Below, piece by piece: positions 1-6,884 of a stretch of 9,172 nucleotides of DNA; the stretch's first letter is position 1; every line of letters begins with the position of its first letter. Made by a program: the position numbers and the translations under genes. The notes under the pieces are model-generated. The model saw only the letters and a program-made list of their open reading frames with translations, did not search any database and had not been told where the DNA came from. This DNA comes from JANYBT01 sp038211475 (GTDB lineage Bacteria; Acidobacteriota; Terriglobia; Terriglobales; Acidobacteriaceae): assembly GCA_038211475.1 (NCBI GenBank), contig JBBQVN010000145.1:1-9172 (forward strand). Direction: 5' to 3'.

Positions 1-879
1 GTCTTCGCTCAGGACCAGAAGCTGCTGGCGAGTTGCATGCAGTCCCCTGCCACGGCGGTGATTGCGGGGGAATTCGCCGCTAACGTGGCTTCCCCCAAGC
101 CGGTGTTGATTTCCGGACAGCCTCGTCTCACTTTTGCGCGGGCTGCTGCGTGGTTTGGTGCGCAGCAAGTTTCACCGGCCACAATCGATTCCACCGCCGT
201 AGTAGCCAAATTCGCGAAACTCGGCCAAGGCGTCGGCATTGGACCGCTGGCCGTGATCGAAGAGAAGGTTTGCGTTGGCGACCGCACTCGCATCGGCGCG
301 GGATGCGTGGTTGGTGTCGGCGTCGAGATCGGGGAGGACTGCACGCTTTTCCCCAACGTCACGGTGCACTCGGGCACTCGCCTGGGGCGGCGCGTCATCG
401 TTCACTCCGGCGCGGTGCTGGGCGGCGACGGTTTCGGCTACGTCCGCGATCAGGTTTCAGGCCGCTATGAAAAAATCCCGCAAATGGGCCGCCTGGAAAT
501 TGAAGATGATGTAGAGATCGGCGCCAACGCCACGATTGATCGCGGTGCGCTTGACCTGACGCGCATTCGCCGCGGCACAAAGATTGACAACCTGGTGCAC
601 GTCGGGCACAACGTCGATATCGGGGAAGACGTGGTAATTGCAGCTCAAACTGGAATCTCCGGGAGTTGCGTGATCGGAAGCGGCGCCATCATCGGGGGGC
701 AGGTTGGGATTGGCGACCACGTGCGCATCGAAGAAGGTGTGATCCTGGGCGCGGCCTGCGGCGTGCCCTCCAACAAGACGGTGCGCGGGAAGGGAATTGT
801 TTTCTGGGGGACGCCGGCCCGCCCGTTGAAGCAGTATTTGAAAACGCTTGCGACGCTGGCGCGTCTGGCGAAGAAGTAG
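1..879 (+). CDS. lpxD: UDP-3-O-acylglucosamine N-acyltransferase LpxD, 5'-truncated by window
   Basis: LpxD transfers a hydroxyacyl chain from acyl-ACP to the 2-amino group of UDP-3-O-acylglucosamine, an early cytoplasmic step of lipid A synthesis. The frame is open from base 1, so the true start lies upstream; 292 codons are visible of a protein usually near 340 residues. The visible start still shows the end of the LpxD N-terminal domain (SPATAVIAGEF, then KPVLISGQPRLTFA). After it comes a long left-handed beta-helix of hexapeptide repeats (IGPLAVIEEKVCVGDRTRIG and many more). The family's VHVGHNVDIG segment holds the presumed catalytic His (codon 607-609), and GTPARPL precedes the helical C-terminus. 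The ATG at 37 falls inside the conserved N-terminal domain and is not the real start. The P-loop gene begins 2 bp after the stop, suggesting one transcript. LpxA is excluded by the N-terminal domain and C-terminal segment. Confidence 0.93.
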   Translation, partial: VFAQDQKLLASCMQSPATAVIAGEFAANVASPKPVLISGQPRLTFARAAAWFGAQQVSPATIDSTAVVAKFAKLGQGVGIGPLAVIEEKVCVGDRTRIGAGCVVGVGVEIGEDCTLFPNVTVHSGTRLGRRVIVHSGAVLGGDGFGYVRDQVSGRYEKIPQMGRLEIEDDVEIGANATIDRGALDLTRIRRGTKIDNLVHVGHNVDIGEDVVIAAQTGISGSCVIGSGAIIGGQVGIGDHVRIEEGVILGAACGVPSNKTVRGKGIVFWGTPARPLKQYLKTLATLARLAKK

Positions 880-881
880 CT

Positions 882-1499
882 ATGGCTCTGGTCGTCGTCG
901 GCGGACATTCGCGCAACGTGGGGAAGACCAGCGTCGTCGCCGGCCTGATTGCAGCGCTGGCGGAGTACGAGTGGACGGCGATGAAGATCACGCAGTACGG
1001 CCACGGCATCTGCAGCGCCGACGGCCACGCCTGCGATTGCGCGACCGGGGAGCACTCCTGGGCCATTGCCGAAGAGCACGACCGCTCCGGCACATCCGAT
1101 ACGTCGCGCTTTCTAGTCGCCGGTGCCCGGCAATCCTGGTGGGTGCGCACTGAGCAGGGCCATCTCGCTGAAGCCATGCCGCGGGTGCGCGAAATCCTGG
1201 CCCGGGCTGGCCACGCCATCATCGAGTCCAATAGCATCATCAAGTTTGTGCGGCCGGACATGTATCTGACCGTGCTCGATCCAGCCACGCCGGACTTCAA
1301 GATCTCAGCCAAGGAGTTTCTCGACCGCGCCGATGCAGTGGTGCTGCACGCTAAGGACGACGGAGGGAACGCCTGGGACCATATTTCGCTGAAGCCAGTG
1401 GCCACGCGGCCAACTTTCTTGATTCAGCCGCCCGAGTACGTCACCGCCGAACTGGTACAGTTCGTTCGCGCGAAGATGGAACTGACGGCCCGCCGCTGA
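882..1499 (+). CDS. Small P-loop NTPase, MobB/BioD-like
   Basis: This 205-residue protein opens with a P-loop, GGHSRNVGKTS (residues 7-17), whose spacing resembles the BioD/CobQ type (GTDTxVGKT) more than the classic GxxxxGK. A segment reading AIIESNS (112-118) resembles the MobB-type 'hydrophobic-E-G/S-N' element. DAVVLHAKDD (151-160) sits where a late beta strand would be expected. MobB proteins help load GTP during molybdenum cofactor maturation, and BioD makes dethiobiotin, but no other gene of either pathway is present, so substrate and role are unknown. An odd cluster lies after the second strand: His41, Cys44, His49, Cys51 and Cys53 (CSADGHACDC), which could bind metal. The start at 882 is chosen because it lies 2 bp after the lpxD stop and gives a natural N-terminal beta strand before the P-loop; there is no clear Shine-Dalgarno sequence, which fits coupling to lpxD. 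The gene is convergent with the M64 peptidase gene. Confidence 0.75.
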   Translation: MALVVVGGHSRNVGKTSVVAGLIAALAEYEWTAMKITQYGHGICSADGHACDCATGEHSWAIAEEHDRSGTSDTSRFLVAGARQSWWVRTEQGHLAEAMPRVREILARAGHAIIESNSIIKFVRPDMYLTVLDPATPDFKISAKEFLDRADAVVLHAKDDGGNAWDHISLKPVATRPTFLIQPPEYVTAELVQFVRAKMELTARR

Positions 1500-1567
1500 G
1501 CGAATATATTGCGCTAAGCGGGTGCGCGCCCGGGACGTGGATGCAAGACGGTTCGGTCCGCGAAGGA

Positions 1568-2977
1568 CTAGTCCGCGTACATCGCTATGATCCGCTCGAT
1601 CCCTCGCCTGCACACCGCGCAAAAGTTTGTGGTCCGGGTAAACATGATGCAATTCAACTGAGGCCGGTAATACCCCCGCGCTTCATAGTTCGCGCCCTCA
1701 AACGCACCGATTTTCCCAGCATACTTCTCCGCGCCTAACATCTCGTCCACGGCGCGCTGCTCTTTGTGGAACAAAGCCTCCATCTCAGACTCCGGCCTGC
1801 CCGCGGCGCGAATCGCCTTACGTTGTTTCTGGATGTCCCGCTCAAACGTCTCGTAAGGTTCTTTGTTCCACGGCGTGGGCAGTGGAGTGCCGGCCTCTAC
1901 CAGGTCTTTCCACTTTAAGTTAGCCGGATCGTGCATGGCAGTCACATTCGGCGGCCAAGGCTCAGGTCGCTTTTCGGTGGACTGATAGGCCACATCCGAA
2001 GTGTAGTATTCATCCGCCAGACCAGCGAAGTGGTGCCCGAACTCGTGCACTCCCACATAAGCGGAGAAGGCATTGTCGGCGGCCACCGTGGCATACAGAT
2101 TGAAAATTCCGCCCCCGCCATAGGTCGCACCGTTGACGATGATCTCCACGAAATCATACGGCGCGAACGACGCCACATCGCGCAGGGTCCGATTCTCCAT
2201 GGTCAACACATAACGTTCGCTGTCGAAAGAGTCATAGCTTGCACCCAGCGGGGAGCGCCGCTGAATGCCGCTCGACGGGCGCGAAATCCCCGACTCGTCC
2301 GCCGCAGGACACAGTCCCCACACATTGAACTGCTGCCGATGCTCGCGAAATGGCGAGGTGGCGAAGAGCGTGTCTATGAATTTGCGAGCGTCTTTTTCGA
2401 ACTTACCTCGCTCTGCCGCAGTATAGCCATCGCCCAGCACCAACAGGTCCACTTTGGTAGCAGGATCGCCCGACTTCTGGATTTCCCGCAGTGGTCCCGG
2501 AGAGGGCGGCCGCGATCGCTGCACGAACTTGTCGTTGGGGTCGATTTCGACGCGCCACACTTCGCGAAGAACGTCATCCTTGCGCGCTTTGAGAATGATT
2601 TTGACGGGAGCGTCCGGAGCAGGGAAGCGCACCGATTCAGAAAACGTGCGGGTCACGTGGCTGGCCTCTTCGGTGGAGACCCACTCCGCGAATATGGTGT
2701 CGAAGCCACGCGAATACAGCAACCGGTCGCTGGCTTTGTCGCGCACTTCAAACAGGCAATTGCCCAGGTTGCTGGAGTCAATCGCCTTCTGCAAATCGCC
2801 CGGCCAGGGCAGCGGTTCCAGCACCACCCGGTCCATGCTGAACACTTCCTGTTTGGGATTGCCAGTGTGGTAGTAGTCCAGTCGCATGGTGCGGGGATGA
2901 GCGGCAGGCGGGGTCGCGGCAAAGCCAGCCGCAGTACACAGCAAAACAAGAAGCAGCGAAAAACCATGGCGCATCAT
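1568..2977 (-). CDS. Secreted zinc metallopeptidase, M64 (IgA-peptidase) family
   Basis: The protein is 469 residues from the chosen start. It begins with a classical signal peptide (MMRHGF, then a LLLVLLCTAAGF core and a probable cut near AFA-A/T-P), so it should be exported. A beta-rich N-terminal region (about 25-170) precedes the catalytic domain, which has the M64 hallmarks: VDLLVLGDGYTAAE (176-189), then the zinc site HEFGHHFAGLADEYY with His311, Glu312, His315 and probable third ligand Asp322. Near the C-terminus is the family's FCAVCR pair of cysteines. The substrate is unknown; the name 'IgA peptidase' comes from one member and should not be read as function here. The frame also has an ATG at 3040, but that adds 21 residues before the signal peptide, so 2977 (or the next codon, 2974) is preferred. 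No Shine-Dalgarno precedes 2977, but a TACAAT box lies 6 nt upstream. The gene is divergent from lnt. Confidence 0.88.
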   Translation of the reverse strand: MMRHGFSLLLVLLCTAAGFAATPPAAHPRTMRLDYYHTGNPKQEVFSMDRVVLEPLPWPGDLQKAIDSSNLGNCLFEVRDKASDRLLYSRGFDTIFAEWVSTEEASHVTRTFSESVRFPAPDAPVKIILKARKDDVLREVWRVEIDPNDKFVQRSRPPSPGPLREIQKSGDPATKVDLLVLGDGYTAAERGKFEKDARKFIDTLFATSPFREHRQQFNVWGLCPAADESGISRPSSGIQRRSPLGASYDSFDSERYVLTMENRTLRDVASFAPYDFVEIIVNGATYGGGGIFNLYATVAADNAFSAYVGVHEFGHHFAGLADEYYTSDVAYQSTEKRPEPWPPNVTAMHDPANLKWKDLVEAGTPLPTPWNKEPYETFERDIQKQRKAIRAAGRPESEMEALFHKEQRAVDEMLGAEKYAGKIGAFEGANYEARGYYRPQLNCIMFTRTTNFCAVCRRGIERIIAMYAD

Positions 2978-2983
2978 GCACGC

Positions 2984-2989
2984 ATTGTA
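2984..2989 (-). promoter_or_regulatory. Candidate -10 box (TACAAT) for the M64 gene
   Basis: Read on the minus strand, TACAAT ends 6 nt before the ATG at 2977. A start about 7 nt downstream of the box would coincide with the A of the ATG, giving a leaderless mRNA. No good -35 hexamer is seen 16-18 bp upstream. The assignment rests on motif and spacing only. Confidence 0.4.
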
Positions 2990-3045
2990 CCGCCAGCGCG
3001 TAGGGGCTGCGATGGAGGCGGCACCTCCTTCGAACCCCATCCTGC

Positions 3046-3051
3046 TATTCT
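3046..3051 (+). promoter_or_regulatory. Candidate -10 box (TATTCT) for lnt
   Basis: TATTCT ends 6 nt before the TTG start of lnt at 3058, and no Shine-Dalgarno sequence lies in between. As for the M64 gene on the other side of this 80-bp spacer, the geometry would yield a leaderless or nearly leaderless transcript. No clear -35 element is visible. Confidence 0.35.
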
Positions 3052-3057
3052 TTTCAC

Positions 3058-4644
3058 TTGCGCCGAATTCATCCCAACGCGTGGCTTCTCGTCCTGCTGT
3101 CCGCAGTCCTGCAGGTCCTCATCTTCCCGCTGCCGGGTCTCTACTGGCTGTCGTGGATCGCTTTTGCTCCGCTCATCGTAGCACTGCTGCGCGCCCGCAC
3201 TCCTGACACTCTGCAGCTTGATGACGCGGCTGTGCTCGTTCCCGCCACTGCTTGGCAGGGTTTTCTGCTGGCTTATGTCAGTGGCATTCTCTGGTACGCC
3301 GGAACTTGCTATTGGATCTATGACACGATGCACCACTACGGAGGCCTGCCTGCTCCGGTCGCGGCCATCATGCTGGTGGCTTTCTGTCTGTATCTAGGCC
3401 TCTACCATGGCCTTTTCGGATTTCTGTTGGCTCTGGTTGCGCGTCGCCGTTCGGTGAACCGCCTCGCGTTCATGGCTCTCCCATTTCTATGGGTCGCGGT
3501 TGAGTTGGCGCGCACCCGAGTCACTTCGTTTCCCTGGGAGCTGCTGGGTTCGTCGCAAGTGGACCACATTTCGCTGTCCCGCATTGCGTCATTCACGGGC
3601 GTGTATGGTGTTTCGTTCGAAATCATGCTGGTGAACACGGCTTTCGCCGCGGCGTTTCTGGTGCGGCGAGAGAAGCGCAAACTGCTGCTCGTCGCTTCTC
3701 TGGCTGCGACTGTCATGTTGCAAGGTGGGCGCTGGCTGCAGCCCCCACCCCAGCCTGCGGACCGCTCCGCTTTACTCGTGCAGACCAACATCCCGATTCT
3801 GGTGGGCGACACCTGGACCAAGGACTACTTCGACGGCACTCTGCGCGACTTGACCTGGATCAGCCTTCGCCCCTCCGCCGCTTCCAACCAAAACCCCGCT
3901 CTAATTGTCTGGCCGGAATCGCCAGCGCCTTTCTTTACTAGCGATCCGTTCTTCCGCGATGCGGTGGGCAACGTGGCCCGCACCTCAGGCGCGTGGGTGA
4001 TCGCAGGCGCGATTGGCACACCGGCGATGAGCGCGACGGCGGCCACCGCGACCGAGACTTTCAACTCGGCGGCGCTGTTCAATCCCGCGGGAGAGTTGAC
4101 GGCCCGCTACGACAAGATCCATCTCGTCCCCTTCGGCGAATACGTCCCCGCCCGCAGCTACTTTCCCTTCATGGATATGCTCACGAAAGCAGTGGGCGAG
4201 TTTCAGCGCGGGCACTCCCGCGCCCCGCTGAATGCCGGCGGAATTCCGATTGGCCTGTTCATCTGCTACGAGTCGATCTTTCCTGACGAAATCCGCCAGT
4301 TCGTCCGCAATGGAGCCCAAGTGCTGTTGAATGTCTCCAATGACGGATGGTATGGCGACAGCGGCGCTTATGCTCAGCACTTGCAGATGACGCGCATGAG
4401 GGCCATGGAGAACCATCGCTGGCTGCTAAGCGCGGCCAACACGGGAGTGACTGCGGCCATCGATCCCGACGGCCGAGTGGTGGCGCGCGTCGAGCGCAAG
4501 TTGCGGACTACACTCTCCGCTCCCTACGCCCTGCTTTCCGCGAACACTTTCTATACCACTCACGGCGACTGGTTCGCCTACGCCTGTGCGATAATTTCGC
4601 TAGCGGCGTTGCTGTTCGCACGCTTCAAGCCGACGCTCCAGTAA
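3058..4644 (+). CDS. lnt: Apolipoprotein N-acyltransferase Lnt
   Basis: Lnt adds the third acyl chain, to the N-terminal Cys of lipoproteins, in the outer leaflet of the inner membrane. This 528-residue protein has the expected layout: several hydrophobic segments in residues 8-225, a periplasmic nitrilase-type domain (about 235-490), and a last membrane helix near 506-522. The catalytic triad is visible: Glu287 (VWPESPAPF), Lys353 (YDKIHLVPFGEYVP) and Cys403 (FICYESIFPD). Glu361 and Glu405 match residues important in the E. coli enzyme. The start is a TTG at 3058: the frame is open back to 3004 but has no ATG, and this start puts a short basic n-region (MRR) before the first helix. No Shine-Dalgarno is seen. 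The gene leads a tight cluster, with prfB starting 5 bp after its stop. It is slightly longer than E. coli Lnt (512). Confidence 0.95.
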   Translation: MRRIHPNAWLLVLLSAVLQVLIFPLPGLYWLSWIAFAPLIVALLRARTPDTLQLDDAAVLVPATAWQGFLLAYVSGILWYAGTCYWIYDTMHHYGGLPAPVAAIMLVAFCLYLGLYHGLFGFLLALVARRRSVNRLAFMALPFLWVAVELARTRVTSFPWELLGSSQVDHISLSRIASFTGVYGVSFEIMLVNTAFAAAFLVRREKRKLLLVASLAATVMLQGGRWLQPPPQPADRSALLVQTNIPILVGDTWTKDYFDGTLRDLTWISLRPSAASNQNPALIVWPESPAPFFTSDPFFRDAVGNVARTSGAWVIAGAIGTPAMSATAATATETFNSAALFNPAGELTARYDKIHLVPFGEYVPARSYFPFMDMLTKAVGEFQRGHSRAPLNAGGIPIGLFICYESIFPDEIRQFVRNGAQVLLNVSNDGWYGDSGAYAQHLQMTRMRAMENHRWLLSAANTGVTAAIDPDGRVVARVERKLRTTLSAPYALLSANTFYTTHGDWFAYACAIISLAALLFARFKPTLQ

Positions 4645-4649
4645 GCACT

Positions 4650-5754
4650 ATGGTCGAAGAACTCGAACACGAATTCGGCGCTCTGCAAGCAAAGGTTCGC
4701 GACCTGCGGGAGTATCTTTGACCCGGCCAAACTCCGCGACCAACTAAGCGAAATCGATAAGCAGGCCTCCGACCCCAATCTGTGGGCGAATCCCGCCAAG
4801 TCGCAGCAAGTGATGCGCGAGAAGAAGCGGCTGGAAAGCGCTCTCGCCACCGAAGCCGACCTATCGCGCCGCCGTGACGACATCCAAGCCTACTTCGACC
4901 TGGCCCGCGAAGGCGAAAACGTTACCGCAGACATCCGCCGCGAAATGGATTCCCTGGGCGCGCTCGTGGACAAGGTGGAGACCGAGACCCTGCTATCAGG
5001 TGAAAACGACGCCCGCAACGCAATCGTTACCATTCATCCCGGTGCCGGTGGGACCGAGTCACAGGATTGGGCTGACATGTTGCTGCGGATGTATCTGCGC
5101 TGGGCCGAGCGCGAGGGCTTTCAGACGGTGGTGTACGACTACCAGCCCGGCGAAGAAGCTGGAGTGAAGTCGGTGACCTTTGCGGTGAACGGGGAGTACG
5201 CCTTTGGCCTGCTGACCAGCGAGATCGGAGTGCACCGACTGGTACGCATCTCGCCCTTCGACCAGGCGGCGCGCCGGCACACTTCATTTGCCAGCGTCTA
5301 TGTGTCGCCGGAAATCGACGAGACCATCGAGGTCAACATCAAGGTCGAAGACCTGCGAATCGATACCTACCGTTCCAGTGGCAAGGGTGGGCAGCACGTA
5401 AATACCACCGACTCGGCGGTGCGCATCACGCACCTCCCCACCGGACTGGTGTCTAGTTGCCAGAACGAACGTTCGCAGCACAAGAATAAAGAGCGCGCGA
5501 TGAGCATGTTGCGCTCCAAGCTTTACGAGCTGGAGCTGGAGAAAAAGCGGGAAGTCACCCGCCAGATCGAAGACTCGAAGCTGGATATCGACTTCGGTTC
5601 GCAGATCCGCAACTATGTGCTGCAACCTTATCGCCTGATCAAAGACCTGCGCACCAAACTGGAAGTCGGCGACGTGGATCGCGTGATTGATGGCGACCTC
5701 GCACCTTTCATGCGAGCCTATTTACGCATGCGCCGGGGAGAGAAATCAGCATGA
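4650..5754 (+). CDS. prfB: Peptide chain release factor 2, with +1 programmed frameshift
   Basis: RF2 reads UGA and UAA in the ribosomal A site and triggers peptide release. The gene is in two frames: 23 codons from ATG 4650 to CTT 4716-4718, then an in-frame TGA (4719-4721). A +1 slip continues at GAC 4720, giving a 367-residue product, close to the 365 of E. coli. Visible motifs are the RF2-specific recognition tripeptide SPF (201-203) in RLVRISPFDQAARRHTSF, and GGQ (246-248) in SSGKGGQHVNTTDSAVRITH, which enters the peptidyl transferase centre. SPF rather than PxT separates it from RF1. The residue matching E. coli RF2 246 is Ser. The start lies 5 bp after the lnt stop without a good ribosome binding site, suggesting coupling. 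The stop overlaps the next gene's ATG. Annotating only the second frame from an internal start would lose the N-terminal domain. Confidence 0.96.
4708..4722 (+). promoter_or_regulatory. prfB +1 programmed frameshift site
   Basis: The site reads GGGAG-TAT-CTT-TGA-C. It has the three known parts: a Shine-Dalgarno-like stretch (CGGGAG) ending 3 nt before the slippery CTT, the CTT codon that can re-pair as TTT, and the slow UGA followed by C, a poor termination context. Spacing is identical to E. coli (AGGGGG-TAT-CTT-TGA-C). When RF2 is scarce the ribosome pauses at UGA and slips +1 to GAC, making more RF2; when it is plentiful, a 23-residue peptide is released. The internal Shine-Dalgarno (GGAG core) is weaker than in E. 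coli. Confidence 0.95.
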
Positions 5755-6476
5755 GTCGACCTGCTTCTGCAAAATCCGGATTAACCGCGCTGAAAGCGGA
5801 TGTACCGGCTGCTCGCAAGGCCCGCCCTGCGAAATCCCCCGAGGTCGTTCTCGGTCCGCGCTTTGAAAAGGCGTTGCTGTTCGCGAAGCGCCAGCACGCG
5901 GGACAAATCCGCAAAGAGACCACAGTCCCCTACCTGGCGCACCTGCTCGCCGTGGCTTCCCTGGTGCTTGAGGCTGGGGGAGACGAGGATATGGCCATCG
6001 CGGCGTTGCTGCACGATGTAGTGGAAGACTGCGGGGGAGCGCCCATGCTCCGCGAGGTGAACAAGCGCTTCGGTTCTGAGGTCGCACGCATGGTGGAAGG
6101 CTGCACCGATTCCTTTACGGTGCCGAAGCTCCCCTGGCGCCAACGCAAGGAAGAGTATCTACGCAACTTGCAAGAGAAAGACCGCAAGACCCGCCTGATT
6201 TCCTCTGCCGATAAGCTGCACAATGCGCGGAGCATCCTATCGGACTACCGCGCTCTCGGCGAACGTGTGTGGGAGAGGTTCATCGGCAAACGCGAAGGCA
6301 CGCTCTGGTATTACCGCGCATTGCTAGATGAATTCAAACGTGACGGGCCGGCTCGTTTGACCGACGAGCTGGAGTTGGTGGTGAAAGAACTGGAGCGGCT
6401 GACGAGACAAGCCGTTTCGTCGCCCGCCAAATCAAAGTCGATTGCAAAGGCGAAGCGTCCCTCTGCAGCACGCTGA
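5751..6476 (+). CDS. HD-domain protein resembling (p)ppGpp hydrolases (SpoT/MESH1 type)
   Basis: The 241-residue protein carries the hydrolase half of RelA/SpoT-like enzymes without a synthetase domain. Motifs in order are HAGQIRKETTVPYLAH (49-64), AALLHDVVED (84-93), RFGSEVARMVEGCTD (106-120) and SADKLHNARSILSDY (152-166). The four metal ligands expected from MESH1 (His, His-Asp, Asp) are all present as His64, His88-Asp89 and Asp154, so it should be a Mn2+-dependent phosphohydrolase. (p)ppGpp is the likely substrate by motif, but a related 3'-phosphorylated nucleotide is possible. Residues 1-33 and the Lys/Ala/Ser-rich last 20 look disordered and basic. The ATG overlaps the prfB stop (ATGA) and has a good Shine-Dalgarno, GGGGAG at 5735-5740, so translation is coupled to prfB. 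Alarmone turnover next to RF2 places both in translation control. Confidence 0.85.
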   Translation: MSRPASAKSGLTALKADVPAARKARPAKSPEVVLGPRFEKALLFAKRQHAGQIRKETTVPYLAHLLAVASLVLEAGGDEDMAIAALLHDVVEDCGGAPMLREVNKRFGSEVARMVEGCTDSFTVPKLPWRQRKEEYLRNLQEKDRKTRLISSADKLHNARSILSDYRALGERVWERFIGKREGTLWYYRALLDEFKRDGPARLTDELELVVKELERLTRQAVSSPAKSKSIAKAKRPSAAR

Positions 6477-6537
6477 CCCGCGCGCACAATCGGGCTGTCT
6501 AGGCCGCGTCCGCCGTAGTTTGTTATCCGCGGTTTGT

Positions 6538-6543
6538 TACAAT
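6538..6543 (+). promoter_or_regulatory. Candidate -10 box (TACAAT) for tRNA-Val
   Basis: TACAAT lies 19 nt before the tRNA, which would give a leader of about 12 nt. It sits at the end of the second of two TTTGTTA copies (6519-6525 and 6533-6539) that flank the palindrome CCGCGG. The first copy is near, but not ideally placed for, a -35 element. The assignment is by motif only. Confidence 0.45.
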
Positions 6544-6562
6544 GAAAAAACCGCATCGCAGT

Positions 6563-6637
6563 GGGCGCTTAACTCAGCGGTAGAGTGCCACCTTCACACG
6601 GTGGAAGTCGCAGGTTCGAATCCTGCAGCGCCCACCA
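6563..6637 (+). tRNA. tRNA-Val, anticodon CAC
   Basis: A complete cloverleaf folds by hand. The acceptor stem is GGGCGCT (6563-6569) with AGCGCCC (6627-6633). The D arm is ACTC/GAGT with loop AGCGGTA. The anticodon stem is CCACC/GGTGG with loop TTCACAC, putting anticodon CAC at 6595-6597 for the GUG codon. The variable loop is AAGTC, and the T arm is GCAGG/CCTGC with loop TTCGAAT. The discriminator A and an encoded CCA end (6635-6637) follow. All stems pair without mismatch. No intron or integration scar is seen. Confidence 0.97.
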
Positions 6638-6741
6638 TTCCACTCCCGGGTCGAGGCACCCTCTCTTTACCTCTTCGTGACCGAGACGAGACGGAGCGCT
6701 TCCTGAGTAAAAACCTGTAAGTAGTGAAAGACACAGAGTAG

Positions 6742-6772
6742 TTGCACTGTTGCCCGGCAGAAGTGCTATGCT
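6742..6772 (+). promoter_or_regulatory. Possible promoter for the S53 peptidase gene
   Basis: TTGCAC (6742-6747) and TATGCT (6767-6772) are separated by 19 bp, wider than the usual 17. This would give a leader of about 105 nt. The rest of the 247-bp spacer after the tRNA shows no clear terminator or other gene. Weak support. Confidence 0.25.
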
Positions 6773-6884
6773 CATTCTCAAGATCCTCCGCAGTCGGCTC
6801 ATCCTTCGTTCATCAAACCGAGGTCCCGCCAAAGAGGAATGAGTATGCAGGTCGCACCAAATCCGCTCACAGGAAAAACATCGC

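Noticed and set aside
689..1405. Minus-strand open frame of 238 codons opposite lpxD and the P-loop gene
   Set aside because: It spans two well-supported plus-strand genes and shows no recognisable motif.
1499..1515. Imperfect AT-centred palindrome between the convergent P-loop and M64 genes, and the nearby GGACTAGTCC palindrome (1565-1574)
   Set aside because: Neither has a loop or T tract for a terminator, and the second lies across the M64 stop codon; I cannot separate them from chance.
3040..3040. ATG at 3040 as start of the M64 gene
   Set aside because: It would place 24 extra residues before the hydrophobic core of the signal peptide; the 2977 start gives a normal short basic n-region.
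1931..3181. Plus-strand open frame of 416 codons antisense to the M64 gene
   Set aside because: It is an Arg/His-rich translation with no family motifs, lying opposite a protein with a clear zinc site and signal peptide; typical of GC-rich antisense shadows.
4719..4721. In-frame TGA in prfB as evidence of a pseudogene
   Set aside because: The flanking sequence is the canonical RF2 recoding site and the +1 frame continues with all RF2 motifs.
6563..6637. tRNA gene as an integration site for a mobile element
   Set aside because: No integrase, no repeat of the tRNA 3' end downstream within the window, and the downstream gene is an ordinary secreted peptidase.
6442..6720. Open frame running through the tRNA-Val gene
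   Set aside because: It covers the HD gene end and the whole tRNA; the peptide is read through structural RNA and is a shadow.
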